A stretch of 37,784 bases of DNA from positions 1-37,784 of the forward strand of contig CALKEB010000054.1 of the NCBI GenBank assembly GCA_938084845.1. The letters are read 5' to 3'. The notes under the pieces were generated by a model that saw only the letters and a program-made list of their open reading frames with translations, was not told where the DNA came from and did no database searches. Every line of letters begins with the position of its first letter. The first letter of the stretch is position 1. The translations under genes and the position numbers were made by a program. This document shows, one piece after another, positions 8,891-16,243 of the stretch. This stretch comes from an uncultured Polaribacter sp. (GTDB taxonomy: Bacteria; Bacteroidota; Bacteroidia; Flavobacteriales; Flavobacteriaceae).

Positions 8891-9386
8891 AATCCTTTTT
8901 TCTTTTAACAGTAATTACCTCTTTAATAGCTTCATTTGGTATTGCAACAGATAAAACATAGTGCTTTAAAATCCAGCCATTTTTAGTGTTCGTTAATACG
9001 CCAGAGCCTCTACAAGTTCCCATCCAAGTGCTTAATAACTCATCAAACCAAGCTACAGAACCATCTTCACTAAAGTATACATTACGATCTAAAGTTTTAA
9101 AATCCCATGCTTTTCCCTTATCAAAATAAGGTTTACTAAAGCGTGCAAACGCTTCTTTACTCCAGTTTTCTGAGGCATCTGTCCCAATAAAAATTGACGT
9201 GATATCTAGCTTCGAAAAATAGTTTTCATAATTGGCATTAGTTGCTGCTAAATGCCATGCATCCATAAAAGTATGTACAGCTTCTTTGTCTTGTTCAAAA
9301 TTTACAAGAGGTGTTACTTTATTCCTTTTTGTGTTGCATGCTACCAAAGCTGTAATTACAACACTATAAAAAATTAATTTTTTCAT
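8865..9386 (-). CDS. SnoaL/NTF2-like domain lipoprotein
   Basis: This is a predicted small lipoprotein of unknown function. The lipobox LVAC gives Cys17. The remainder resembles the DUF4440/SnoaL (NTF2-like) cone fold: an N-terminal helix (VHTFMDAWHLAATNANYENY), then alternating strands including AWFDELLSTWMGTCRGSG and NGWILKHYVLS. NTF2-like folds serve as enzymes or as ligand-binding domains, so no function can be assigned. Its start overlaps the stop of the upstream lipoprotein gene by 4 nt (ATGA), and its end overlaps recX tail to tail. Confidence 0.75.
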   Translation of the reverse strand: MKKLIFYSVVITALVACNTKRNKVTPLVNFEQDKEAVHTFMDAWHLAATNANYENYFSKLDITSIFIGTDASENWSKEAFARFSKPYFDKGKAWDFKTLDRNVYFSEDGSVAWFDELLSTWMGTCRGSGVLTNTKNGWILKHYVLSVAIPNEAIKEVITVKRKKDSIFQSSFY

Positions 9387-9994
9387 AGATCTTTTGTTTT
9401 CTCTTCTAATTTACGCTGTAAATTATTTTTTTTCGAATAATTAGAAACAAAATTCACCTTGTTGGTATCTAAACCAATAGCTACATCATTCACCTCTATG
9501 GCTTCTTCGAACCTGTTTTTAGATAAAATGGTATTTATTTTACTATGTACAGCAGAAAATGATTGTATTATTTTTTTTATTTGCTCAGCTACCTCAGTAA
9601 CAGTAATTGAAGGTATATTTCGCATATCAGATAGCCTTAGCGCTTCATTGTGTAAAATATTTAACCGCGCTTGAAAAGGTGCAATCGTAAACAAAACAGG
9701 TTTTTCTTCTTTTTTTAAGGTAGCCACTAAACCTTCTAGCTCTTCTGCGTTGCTTAAAGCCTCTTTAGTAGATACATTTTTAAAGCGTTTTAAGAAATCA
9801 TTAAGTGCATTTAACTGACTCCAATTCTCGATGTCTTTTTTATATATAGGTCTAATCTCTTTGGGTGATGCGTATTTTTTAGGAACACTCATTAACGGTT
9901 TCTCTTTCTGAACCGATGGTGTTTCTTTTTGCGTTGTGGTACAAGAAAAAAGAACAAAGAGCACTAAGATGTAAACAAAATTTTTCAAAAGCAT
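9383..9994 (-). CDS. Lipoprotein of unknown function
   Basis: The signal peptide ends in LFSC with lipidation at Cys18, followed by a Thr/Lys/Pro-rich linker and a mostly helical, charged domain of about 150 residues. Segments such as KEALSNAEELEGLVATLKK and VTEVAEQIKKIIQSFSAVH suggest a helical bundle. I recognise no named family. It is the first gene of a two-gene minus-strand unit with the NTF2-like lipoprotein (4-nt overlap), which suggests a shared envelope role. Confidence 0.7.
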   Translation of the reverse strand: MLLKNFVYILVLFVLFSCTTTQKETPSVQKEKPLMSVPKKYASPKEIRPIYKKDIENWSQLNALNDFLKRFKNVSTKEALSNAEELEGLVATLKKEEKPVLFTIAPFQARLNILHNEALRLSDMRNIPSITVTEVAEQIKKIIQSFSAVHSKINTILSKNRFEEAIEVNDVAIGLDTNKVNFVSNYSKKNNLQRKLEEKTKDL

Positions 9995-10016
9995 TGATTA
10001 TGAGTGTAAAAATAAG

Positions 10017-10024
10017 CAAATTTA
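10017..10024 (-). promoter_or_regulatory. -7 element for the lipoprotein pair
   Basis: On the minus strand TAAATTTG (10024-10017) fits TAnnTTTG, 22 nt before the ATG at 9994. No convincing -33 TTTG is visible. Confidence 0.5.
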
Positions 10025-10129
10025 AATAGCAATTAAGAAATGTAAATCATTAAATTAATTGAAATTAATTATTGATTCGTCAATCAAATAATGATTTAAT
10101 ATATTCTATTTACGAATACCAAAATTAAG

Positions 10130-10137
10130 TACCTTTG
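10130..10137 (+). promoter_or_regulatory. -7 element for threonine dehydrogenase
   Basis: TACCTTTG matches TAnnTTTG and ends 27 nt before the chosen ATG at 10165. A longer reading frame that begins with a TTG inside this box is therefore not the real start. Confidence 0.6.
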
Positions 10138-10164
10138 TTGTTGTTAATTATTCAATTGTATAGA

Positions 10165-11103
10165 ATGAATACTGTAATTTTAGTTTTAGGTGCTAGTGGC
10201 CAAATTGGTACAGAATTAACGCAAAAATTGCGTAAAATATATGGAAGTAATCATGTTATTGCCTCAGATATTAGAGAAGGTAGTGAGGAACTGATGCCTT
10301 CAGGTCCGTTTGAAATTATTGATGCAACAGACAAAATAAAGATTTTAGAAACGGTTAAAAAGTACAATGTTACTCAAGTATACTTGCTTGCTGCCATGCT
10401 ATCTGCTACAGCAGAAAAAATGCCAGAAAAAGCATGGAATTTAAATATGAACTCTCTTTTAGCGGTTTTGGATTTAGCTAAAGAAAATCACATACAACAA
10501 GTATATTGGCCAAGTTCTATTGCTGTTTTTGGTCCATCAACCCCAAAAATAAACACCCCTCAGCAGACCATTATGCAACCTTCTACGGTATACGGAATTA
10601 GTAAAGTTTCTGGAGAGTATTGGTGTAATTATTATCACGAAAAATACGGGGTAGATGTTCGAAGTTTACGTTATCCAGGAATTATTTCTTGGAAGACAAA
10701 ACCTGGAGGAGGTACTACTGATTATGCTGTAGATATTTATTTTAAAGCATTAGAGGATAAAAAATATGAATGTTTTTTGTCAGAAAATACCAGATTGCCA
10801 ATGATGTATATGAACGATGCTGTTAATGCAACCATACAACTTATGCAAGCAAAACCAAAAGATATAAAAATTAGGACATCTTATAATTTAGCTGCCATAG
10901 ATTTTACTCCTAAAGAAATCTCAGAAGAAATTAAAAAACATATTCCAGATTTTCAAATCTCTTATCAGACAGATTTTAGACAAGCAATAGCAGACAGTTG
11001 GCCCTCTTCTATAGATGATTCCGAAGCAAGACAAGATTGGAAATGGCACCATGATTTTGATCTACAATCGATGACTGAAGACATCTTAAAAAACTTAAAA
11101 TAG
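10165..11103 (+). CDS. tdh: L-threonine 3-dehydrogenase, SDR/epimerase type
   Basis: This enzyme oxidises L-threonine to 2-amino-3-ketobutyrate with NAD. It belongs to the extended short-chain dehydrogenase type known from Flavobacterium and archaea, not the zinc alcohol-dehydrogenase type of E. coli. The Rossmann motif GASGQIG is at residues 9-15, the catalytic pair Tyr143-Lys147 is in YGISK, SS at 117-118 likely supplies the Ser, and RYPGIIS and PMMYMNDA follow as in TDH. From the ATG at 10165 the protein is 312 residues, as expected for this family. The partner ligase (kbl) is not in the window. It appears monocistronic. Confidence 0.88.
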   Translation: MNTVILVLGASGQIGTELTQKLRKIYGSNHVIASDIREGSEELMPSGPFEIIDATDKIKILETVKKYNVTQVYLLAAMLSATAEKMPEKAWNLNMNSLLAVLDLAKENHIQQVYWPSSIAVFGPSTPKINTPQQTIMQPSTVYGISKVSGEYWCNYYHEKYGVDVRSLRYPGIISWKTKPGGGTTDYAVDIYFKALEDKKYECFLSENTRLPMMYMNDAVNATIQLMQAKPKDIKIRTSYNLAAIDFTPKEISEEIKKHIPDFQISYQTDFRQAIADSWPSSIDDSEARQDWKWHHDFDLQSMTEDILKNLK

Positions 11104-11153
11104 CAATACTGTAAGTTTTTTAAAGCGATACGTCTAAAAGAAAAATTACACTA

Positions 11154-11759
11154 ATGTTGATGAAAAAAATCATAACAAAAAGCTTAGAAAATACGTATTC
11201 ATACTCCAGTTATAAAGCACTAATAAAAGAATTATTAGCAGAAGGAAAATCTACAGGGCCCAATCAATCTAAAGATTTAACAAACTACAGTCTTTTGAAC
11301 GACAAGAGAATGAAACGTCTGGATAAAACCTTAAAAACCTCTGAAAAAACTCAGGTAGAAATTGCTAAAATAGTAGCCCCTGAGACATGGTTAGTCCTTA
11401 CAGAAGGATGGTGTGGTGATGCTGCTCAAAATTTACCTGTAATTGATAAAATGGCAAGTTTGAATAAGAATATTGAGCTAAAACTAGTGTTAAGAGATGA
11501 AAATTTAGCACTCATGGATTTATTTTTAACCAATGGAGGAAAAGCAATTCCTAAATTAATTCGTTTAGATAAAGATCTAAATGTATTAAACACCTGGGGG
11601 CCAAGACCAAAAGTAGCTGCAAAAATGGTAGCAGATTATAAAGCAAAACATGGTATCCTAGACGCTGCTTTTAAACAAGATTTACAGATTTGGTACAATA
11701 AAGATAAAGGACAAAGCACTCAAAATGACTTTGTAGAAATGATTCAAAATAATGGATAA
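11154..11759 (+). CDS. Thioredoxin-fold protein with WCGD instead of WCxxC
   Basis: This is a 201-residue cytosolic protein without a signal peptide. At residues 86-90 it reads WCGDA in the position of the thioredoxin active site, so the first Cys (87) is present and the second is replaced by Asp. The flanking TWLVLTEG, a helix after the motif, and KAIPKLIRLD (cis-Pro loop) fit a thioredoxin fold. A one-Cys site cannot form the usual internal disulfide, so the protein may act as a monothiol reductase, a peroxidase-like enzyme or a binding protein. An alternative ATG lies 6 nt downstream. Confidence 0.75.
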   Translation: MLMKKIITKSLENTYSYSSYKALIKELLAEGKSTGPNQSKDLTNYSLLNDKRMKRLDKTLKTSEKTQVEIAKIVAPETWLVLTEGWCGDAAQNLPVIDKMASLNKNIELKLVLRDENLALMDLFLTNGGKAIPKLIRLDKDLNVLNTWGPRPKVAAKMVADYKAKHGILDAAFKQDLQIWYNKDKGQSTQNDFVEMIQNNG

Positions 11760-11807
11760 GCTCACTGGGGGTTCCTAAAATTAGTGTTTTTAAGGATATT
11801 CTTTATG

Positions 11808-11815
11808 TATCTTTG
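11808..11815 (+). promoter_or_regulatory. -7 element for the 160-residue protein and ABC ATPase
   Basis: TATCTTTG fits TAnnTTTG exactly and ends 14 nt before the ATG at 11830. The -33 region is only T-rich. Confidence 0.6.
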
Positions 11816-11829
11816 CACAAAAAAGGTTC

Positions 11830-12312
11830 ATGTTTATTGATTATAGTGAAATTTCTGAAGACGCTAAAGCTTGGGTATATCCTTCCAGTAGAAAATTTTA
11901 TGAAACCGAAGTTGAAAATCTTGAAGAAACAATAAAATCATTTATAGCGGGTTGGCAAAAAGAAGACGAAAATTTTAGAGCCTCGTATCAATTTCTGTAC
12001 AATAGATTTATTGTTTTTTTTGTTGAACATTCAGAAACACCAATCACAAATACTGCAATAGATGCCTCTGTTTCTTTTATACTAGAATTGCAAGAAACGT
12101 ATAACCTATCGCTTTTGGATAAAATGAACGTATGCTTTAAGCAAGGTGAATTTGTTCAGTATAAAGAATTAAAAGACTTTAAAAAACTACTTAAAAACAA
12201 AGCGTTAACAGGAAAATCAATCATTTTTGACAATCTAATTAACAACAACTATGATTTTAAATACTTCTGGGAAATCCCTATTGAAGATAGTTGGTATAAT
12301 CGCTTCTTATAA
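11830..12312 (+). CDS. Conserved flavobacterial protein of unknown function
   Basis: This is a 160-residue soluble protein beginning MFIDYSEISEDAKAWVYPSS. It is acidic and aromatic-rich, with a central segment YNRFIVFFVEHSETPITNT and a C-terminal FWEIPIEDSWYNRFL. Similar proteins in the family are often labelled ABC transporter ATPase, but it has no Walker A, signature or Walker B motif, so that label is probably copied from the real ATPase 6 nt downstream. The conserved coupling suggests the two proteins work together; what it does is unknown. Confidence 0.75.
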   Translation: MFIDYSEISEDAKAWVYPSSRKFYETEVENLEETIKSFIAGWQKEDENFRASYQFLYNRFIVFFVEHSETPITNTAIDASVSFILELQETYNLSLLDKMNVCFKQGEFVQYKELKDFKKLLKNKALTGKSIIFDNLINNNYDFKYFWEIPIEDSWYNRFL

Positions 12313-12318
12313 CTTTGT

Positions 12319-13257
12319 ATGCTTCGTGTAAATTCTGTTTATTTTACATATTCTAAACCTAAAAAAGTTTTAGAAAACATTCAATTTTCTTTGCTACCAG
12401 GAGAGCACCTTTGTGTAATGGGAGAAAGTGGTTGTGGCAAATCTACTTTATTAAAAGCCATTTATGGGTTATTAGATTTAAATAAAGGAAGCATTACTTG
12501 GAATAATGAAATTGTTCTCGGACCTGAATTTAACCTAGTTCCTGGTTTTGAAAAGTTTAAATATGTGGCTCAAGATTTTGATTTGATGCCTTATATTTCT
12601 GTCGCAGAAAATATAAAAAAATTTCTTTCTCGTTTCTATCCAAAAGAAAGTGAACAAAGAACAGCAGCACTTTTAGAGGTAATAGAAATGACTGCATTTA
12701 GAAATACCAAAGTAAAAAACTTAAGTGGTGGCCAAAAACAACGGGTAGCTATCGCAAGAGCCTTGGCTAAAGAACCAGAATTACTATTATTAGATGAGCC
12801 TTTTAGCCAGATAGATAATTTTAAGAAAAATACACTCCGACGAAATCTTTTTCAGTATTTAAAACAACATAAAATTGCTTGTATTGTAGCTACACACGAT
12901 AAAAACGATGCCCTTTCATTTGCCGATAAACTAATAATACTAAAAAATAATACAGTTCTAGAAAACGACAGTCCTGTTTCTATTTACAAAACACCAAAAA
13001 CAAACTATACAGCTGCATTGTTTGATGATGTAAATGATGTTATTATTCGCGATAAAAAGTACTTATTATATCCTCATCAACTAAAAATCACAGAAAAATC
13101 TGACTTAAAGGCTATAGTAGTACATAGTTATTTTAAAGGGGGTTATTGGCTGATCGAGTTAAAATACAAAGGGCAAAAACTATTTGTAAATCACCCCAAT
13201 ACATTAGAAAAAAATAAAGAAATTTATTTTGAACTAGAAAACACCGCTAAAAAATAA
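12319..13257 (+). CDS. ABC transporter ATP-binding protein without a local permease
   Basis: This is a complete nucleotide-binding subunit: Walker A GESGCGKST at 35-43, Q-loop Gln85, signature LSGGQKQR at 135-142, Walker B LLLLDE at 155-160 and switch His193. A C-terminal extension of about 80 residues (HQLKITEKSDLKAIVVHSYF and following) resembles the TOBE-like regulatory domains of PotA/MalK-type importers. No permease or binding protein is nearby, so either it serves a transporter encoded elsewhere or it is non-transport. The start is 6 nt after the stop of the upstream gene, so they form one operon. The gene converges on the biosynthetic operon with a 6-nt gap. Confidence 0.88.
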   Translation: MLRVNSVYFTYSKPKKVLENIQFSLLPGEHLCVMGESGCGKSTLLKAIYGLLDLNKGSITWNNEIVLGPEFNLVPGFEKFKYVAQDFDLMPYISVAENIKKFLSRFYPKESEQRTAALLEVIEMTAFRNTKVKNLSGGQKQRVAIARALAKEPELLLLDEPFSQIDNFKKNTLRRNLFQYLKQHKIACIVATHDKNDALSFADKLIILKNNTVLENDSPVSIYKTPKTNYTAALFDDVNDVIIRDKKYLLYPHQLKITEKSDLKAIVVHSYFKGGYWLIELKYKGQKLFVNHPNTLEKNKEIYFELENTAKK

Positions 13258-13263
13258 TTTTTT

Positions 13264-13713
13264 TTACTCAATCTTAGTAATTACAATTTGTTTACCATTA
13301 AATAAAAAAGGGGTATTCTCTTTTTTTCCTAAGATTACTTTTCCAATAGGGGAGGCTATAGAAATAGCAAAAAAAGTTGTACCATTAATAGTAATTTTAC
13401 CCGCTGAAATACTTAAAAAATAAATACCTAAATTGGTGTAAATTAAACTTCCAAGACAAGCTAAATGTGGTGTATAGTTGGTGTTGATTTTTAATAAAGT
13501 AGCGTTCATCTCTCTTACTGCATGTAGTTGCTGACTGGCTTTTTCCATTTCCAATTGCAACATCGCTCTACCTGTTTCGTGTTTATCTCCTGCAGAACTT
13601 TTAACTTCAGAGGTTAATGCTTTTTGGTTTGATGCTAAAATTTCTTGTATTGTTTGTAATCGATTATTTACAAACATTTTGCAAGATTCTAAGAGCTGTT
13701 CTTTAAGATTCAT
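13264..13713 (-). CDS. GreA/GreB-like small protein at the end of the biosynthetic operon
   Basis: The protein has 149 residues. The N-terminal half is predicted helical and contains SSAGDKHETGRAMLQLEMEK, which recalls the coiled coil of Gre-type elongation factors. The C-terminal half is strand-rich with SPIGKVILGKKENTPFLFNG, matching the FKBP-like domain of Gre factors. Homologues are sometimes labelled 3-oxoacyl-ACP synthase, but no ketosynthase motif is present, so that name is almost certainly carried over from neighbours. The start overlaps the stop of the phosphopantetheinyl transferase by 1 nt (TAATG). Whether it acts on RNA polymerase or has been recruited to the pathway is not known. 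Confidence 0.7.
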   Translation of the reverse strand: MNLKEQLLESCKMFVNNRLQTIQEILASNQKALTSEVKSSAGDKHETGRAMLQLEMEKASQQLHAVREMNATLLKINTNYTPHLACLGSLIYTNLGIYFLSISAGKITINGTTFFAISIASPIGKVILGKKENTPFLFNGKQIVITKIE

Positions 13714-14267
13714 TATACACTAATTATAGCAATACCCCCAAAGTTTCCATGATGTGCTGTGGATATAGAAAATGGAAGTTTTTGATTAGATTTAGTAAGG
13801 TAAGGAATGCCTATTTCATCTTTTTTAATACAAACTCCTTCAGGAAAATTACCCAGTAGGTATTGATTCGTTACTGCAGTTTGTTGCGCTATATCTGAAA
13901 TAAAAAATGTCTTTTGAGTTAGATTTTTTGGCTCTTTTTGTACCCCCAAAGAATGGATGTACTCTTTAGTAATATCGAAGTGTATCTTAAATTTAACGTC
14001 TAAAAAATGAACCAAACCCTCATTTTTTGAGGGGATGGTACAGTTGAATTTTTTAGGCCCAAAAAAACGCTTCTTTTCACTTTTTATGTAACATTTATAA
14101 GCCGCTTCTTTCATACTCCAAAACAACCAAACCAATAAAAATGGATTTTTAGATGTTCTAATTTCTCTAATTTCAGTATCCGAAAATAGCTTTTCTAAAA
14201 ACCCTTTTCGTTGCCAATTGCTTTGTGTTTTTGCTAATCGTAAATCTACAATGTCGTTCCCAATCAT
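13713..14267 (-). CDS. 4'-phosphopantetheinyl transferase superfamily protein
   Basis: It transfers the phosphopantetheine arm of coenzyme A to a carrier-protein serine, here most likely the ACP encoded just upstream. It carries both family signatures: GNDIVD at residues 3-8 (Mg-binding Asp) and FWSMKEAAYK at 49-58, with Lys53 and Glu54. At 184 residues it lies between AcpS (about 125) and Sfp (about 230), as is common for Bacteroidota secondary-metabolism enzymes. It overlaps the ACP stop by 4 nt (ATGA) and the following Gre-like gene by 1 nt, so it is translationally coupled on both sides. Confidence 0.87.
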   Translation of the reverse strand: MIGNDIVDLRLAKTQSNWQRKGFLEKLFSDTEIREIRTSKNPFLLVWLFWSMKEAAYKCYIKSEKKRFFGPKKFNCTIPSKNEGLVHFLDVKFKIHFDITKEYIHSLGVQKEPKNLTQKTFFISDIAQQTAVTNQYLLGNFPEGVCIKKDEIGIPYLTKSNQKLPFSISTAHHGNFGGIAIISV

Positions 14268-14518
14268 TTGGCAGATAACTTCGATTCAATAATCTCAACA
14301 GCTGCTTTTACAGACAACATTTTTTCCATTGCGTCATTGTCTATTTCAATATCAAATTCATCTTCTACATCTAAAACAACATCTACCAGATTGGCTGAAT
14401 TAATTTTTAAATCTTTTATAAAATCTGTATGTTCAGAAAGCGTGTTAAACGCAGCTTCATCCTGAATGTAAGGTTTTACAATTTCTTTTAGCTTTACAAT
14501 AAGTTCTTCTTTTGTCAT
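14264..14518 (-). CDS. Acyl carrier protein of the biosynthetic operon
   Basis: This is an 84-residue carrier protein that would hold the growing acyl chain on a phosphopantetheine arm. Ser41 in DLKINSANLVD is the predicted attachment site. The usual DSL/DSM triplet is replaced by NSA, a divergent context compared with FabC-type ACP, which fits a dedicated secondary ACP. Acidic helix III is visible (VEDEFDIEIDND). I chose the ATG at 14518, since a longer frame would start inside the ketosynthase gene with an unrelated sequence. It lies 10 nt after the ketosynthase stop and overlaps the transferase gene by 4 nt. Confidence 0.88.
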   Translation of the reverse strand: MTKEELIVKLKEIVKPYIQDEAAFNTLSEHTDFIKDLKINSANLVDVVLDVEDEFDIEIDNDAMEKMLSVKAAVEIIESKLSAK

Positions 14519-14528
14519 GTTATAAAAA

Positions 14529-15800
14529 TCAAGAATATTTTTTAAAGATAACACAAGCATTTACATCACCAAAACCAAAACTTGCTTTTGCAACAATATG
14601 GAGTGTTCTATCCATACGTTTTGTAGGTATTTTTTTTGAAGATATTAAAGCAGATGTTTCTGGATGCACATCTTCACAATTGATATTTGGAAATATAAAC
14701 TGGTGTTTAATTTGCAAAACCATTGCTACAGATTCTATTGCTCCTGAGGCAGCTAAACAATGCCCAATTTGTGATTTTAATGAATTGATGTATGGAAAAT
14801 CTTCCCCTTTTCTTTGCAATGCTTTGGTCCAGTTTTCTATTTCTAAACTGTCTTTACTTGTAGCTGTTAAATGCCCGTTTATTGCATCAATATCATTTGC
14901 AGAAATTTTAGAATCTGATAGTGCATCTTTTATACATTGTTGAACAGCAGTTGGATTTGGTGCGGTTAAAGTACCCCCATTTCTCTGTCCGCCAGAATTT
15001 ATTGCACCTCCTATAACCTCTGCATAAATAGGTGCATTTCTTTCTAAAGCACTTTCTAATGATTCTAAAACTAAAGCTCCAGCTCCACTTCCTGGCACAA
15101 AACCAGAAGCAGTTTCACTCATAGGTCTAGAGCCTTTTTCTGGAGTTTCGTTATGTTTGTACGTCATTACTCTCATAGCGTCAAAACCTCCCCAAGAGTA
15201 TAAAGAACTGTCACTAGAACTACCTACTAGCATTCGTTTTGCTTTGCCTGTTTTAATGCGTTCAAAACCCATTAACAAAGCTTCTGTTCCTGTTGTGCAA
15301 GCAGACGAGTTTGTTGTTACTTGATTGCCAAAACCTAAAATACCCCCTAAATACGCAGAGATTCCACTGGCCATGGTTTGTACCACAGACGTGCTTCCTA
15401 AACGCCGAACATGTTGCGCATCAATTTTATAAATGGACTCTCTAAATTTTTCAATTCCGGATGTTCCTGTTCCAAAAATAAGCCCAGAATCGTAATCTAA
15501 ATTTGTGTTTTCGTTCACTAAAAATCCAGCATCTTTCCAAGCATCAATTGCAGCCATACAACCGTATAAAATAGAGCTACTGTTAAAGCCTCTTAGTTGT
15601 AAAGCTGTTAAATATTCTAACTTATGCGCATCAGTTACTTTAGGAATACCACCAATACAACAAGAAAAGCCTTTTTCTTTTAAGTGTGGGTGAAATTCTA
15701 TACCCGACTTCCCATTTTTAATAGCCTCTGTAAATTGGTCTACTCCAACACCATTTGGTGCTACAACTCCTAAACCTGTAATTACAACTCTGTTATTCAT
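14529..15800 (-). CDS. Beta-ketoacyl-ACP synthase, FabF-like
   Basis: It condenses acyl-ACP with malonyl-ACP. The 423 residues have the thiolase fold with catalytic Cys168 (NSSACTTGTEA), His310 (INGHLTATSKD) and His347 (SQIGHCLAAS). FabF normally reads HGTST at the first His; here it is HLTAT, a difference that may affect the malonyl pocket. FGFGDVNAC near the C terminus is the usual glycine-rich loop. No chain-length-factor partner lacking Cys is present, so it probably works as a homodimer. It is separated by 1 nt from the dehydratase and 10 nt from the ACP. Confidence 0.9.
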   Translation of the reverse strand: MNNRVVITGLGVVAPNGVGVDQFTEAIKNGKSGIEFHPHLKEKGFSCCIGGIPKVTDAHKLEYLTALQLRGFNSSSILYGCMAAIDAWKDAGFLVNENTNLDYDSGLIFGTGTSGIEKFRESIYKIDAQHVRRLGSTSVVQTMASGISAYLGGILGFGNQVTTNSSACTTGTEALLMGFERIKTGKAKRMLVGSSSDSSLYSWGGFDAMRVMTYKHNETPEKGSRPMSETASGFVPGSGAGALVLESLESALERNAPIYAEVIGGAINSGGQRNGGTLTAPNPTAVQQCIKDALSDSKISANDIDAINGHLTATSKDSLEIENWTKALQRKGEDFPYINSLKSQIGHCLAASGAIESVAMVLQIKHQFIFPNINCEDVHPETSALISSKKIPTKRMDRTLHIVAKASFGFGDVNACVIFKKYS

Positions 15801-15801
15801 C

Positions 15802-16242
15802 TTATTTTGCTAGTATCATTCCTGCTATAGTACCTCTGCAAATCAATTCATTCTTGGCATTAACCATTTTGACTTTACATTTTAGTTTACCAAATCTAAA
15901 ATATTCTTTCTCTGAAATTACAGTAACTCTCTCATTCGGTAATACTGGTAAAAAAAAATCAATTTGATTTGAGGTCAATGCAATTTTAGGGTTTTTTTCT
16001 GACGAAATTTCATCTTTTAACAAGTAAATTCCTAAACAAACTACCCCAATTTGAGCCATAGTTTCAGTAAGAATTACACCTGGAGTAATCGGATTTTCTT
16101 TAAAATGACCTTCATAAAAAAATTCATTTTCTTGATAAGTATACGTTCCAACAACTCCATTTTCTGCGATCTCCGTCAATTTATCAACAAACAAAAACGG
16201 TTTTTGATAAGGCAATAAGGTTAGTATTTCTTCTGAACTCAT
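15802..16242 (-). CDS. FabZ-like 3-hydroxyacyl-ACP dehydratase
   Basis: This hotdog-fold dehydratase is predicted to remove water from 3-hydroxyacyl-ACP. The family signature YEGHFKENPITPGVILTE carries catalytic His46 and Glu60, followed by TMAQ. The length (146) is typical of FabZ. It is separated by single-base gaps from the SDR and ketosynthase genes, so its substrate is most likely a chain on the operon's own ACP. Confidence 0.88.
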   Translation of the reverse strand: MSSEEILTLLPYQKPFLFVDKLTEIAENGVVGTYTYQENEFFYEGHFKENPITPGVILTETMAQIGVVCLGIYLLKDEISSEKNPKIALTSNQIDFFLPVLPNERVTVISEKEYFRFGKLKCKVKMVNAKNELICRGTIAGMILAK

Positions 16243-16243
16243 A

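Noticed and set aside
10045..10100. Hairpin TTGATT-CGTC-AATCAA as a terminator
   Set aside because: It lies between two divergent genes and is not followed by a T run in the needed direction; more likely AT-rich symmetry.
12310..12317. TAACTTTG as a promoter for the ABC ATPase
   Set aside because: It fits TAnnTTTG but overlaps the stop codon of the previous gene and lies 1 nt before the ATG, so transcription would start inside the coding region; probably chance.
14512..14943. Plus-strand frame opposite the ketosynthase C terminus
   Set aside because: The minus-strand ketosynthase motifs are unambiguous; the opposite frame shows no domain.
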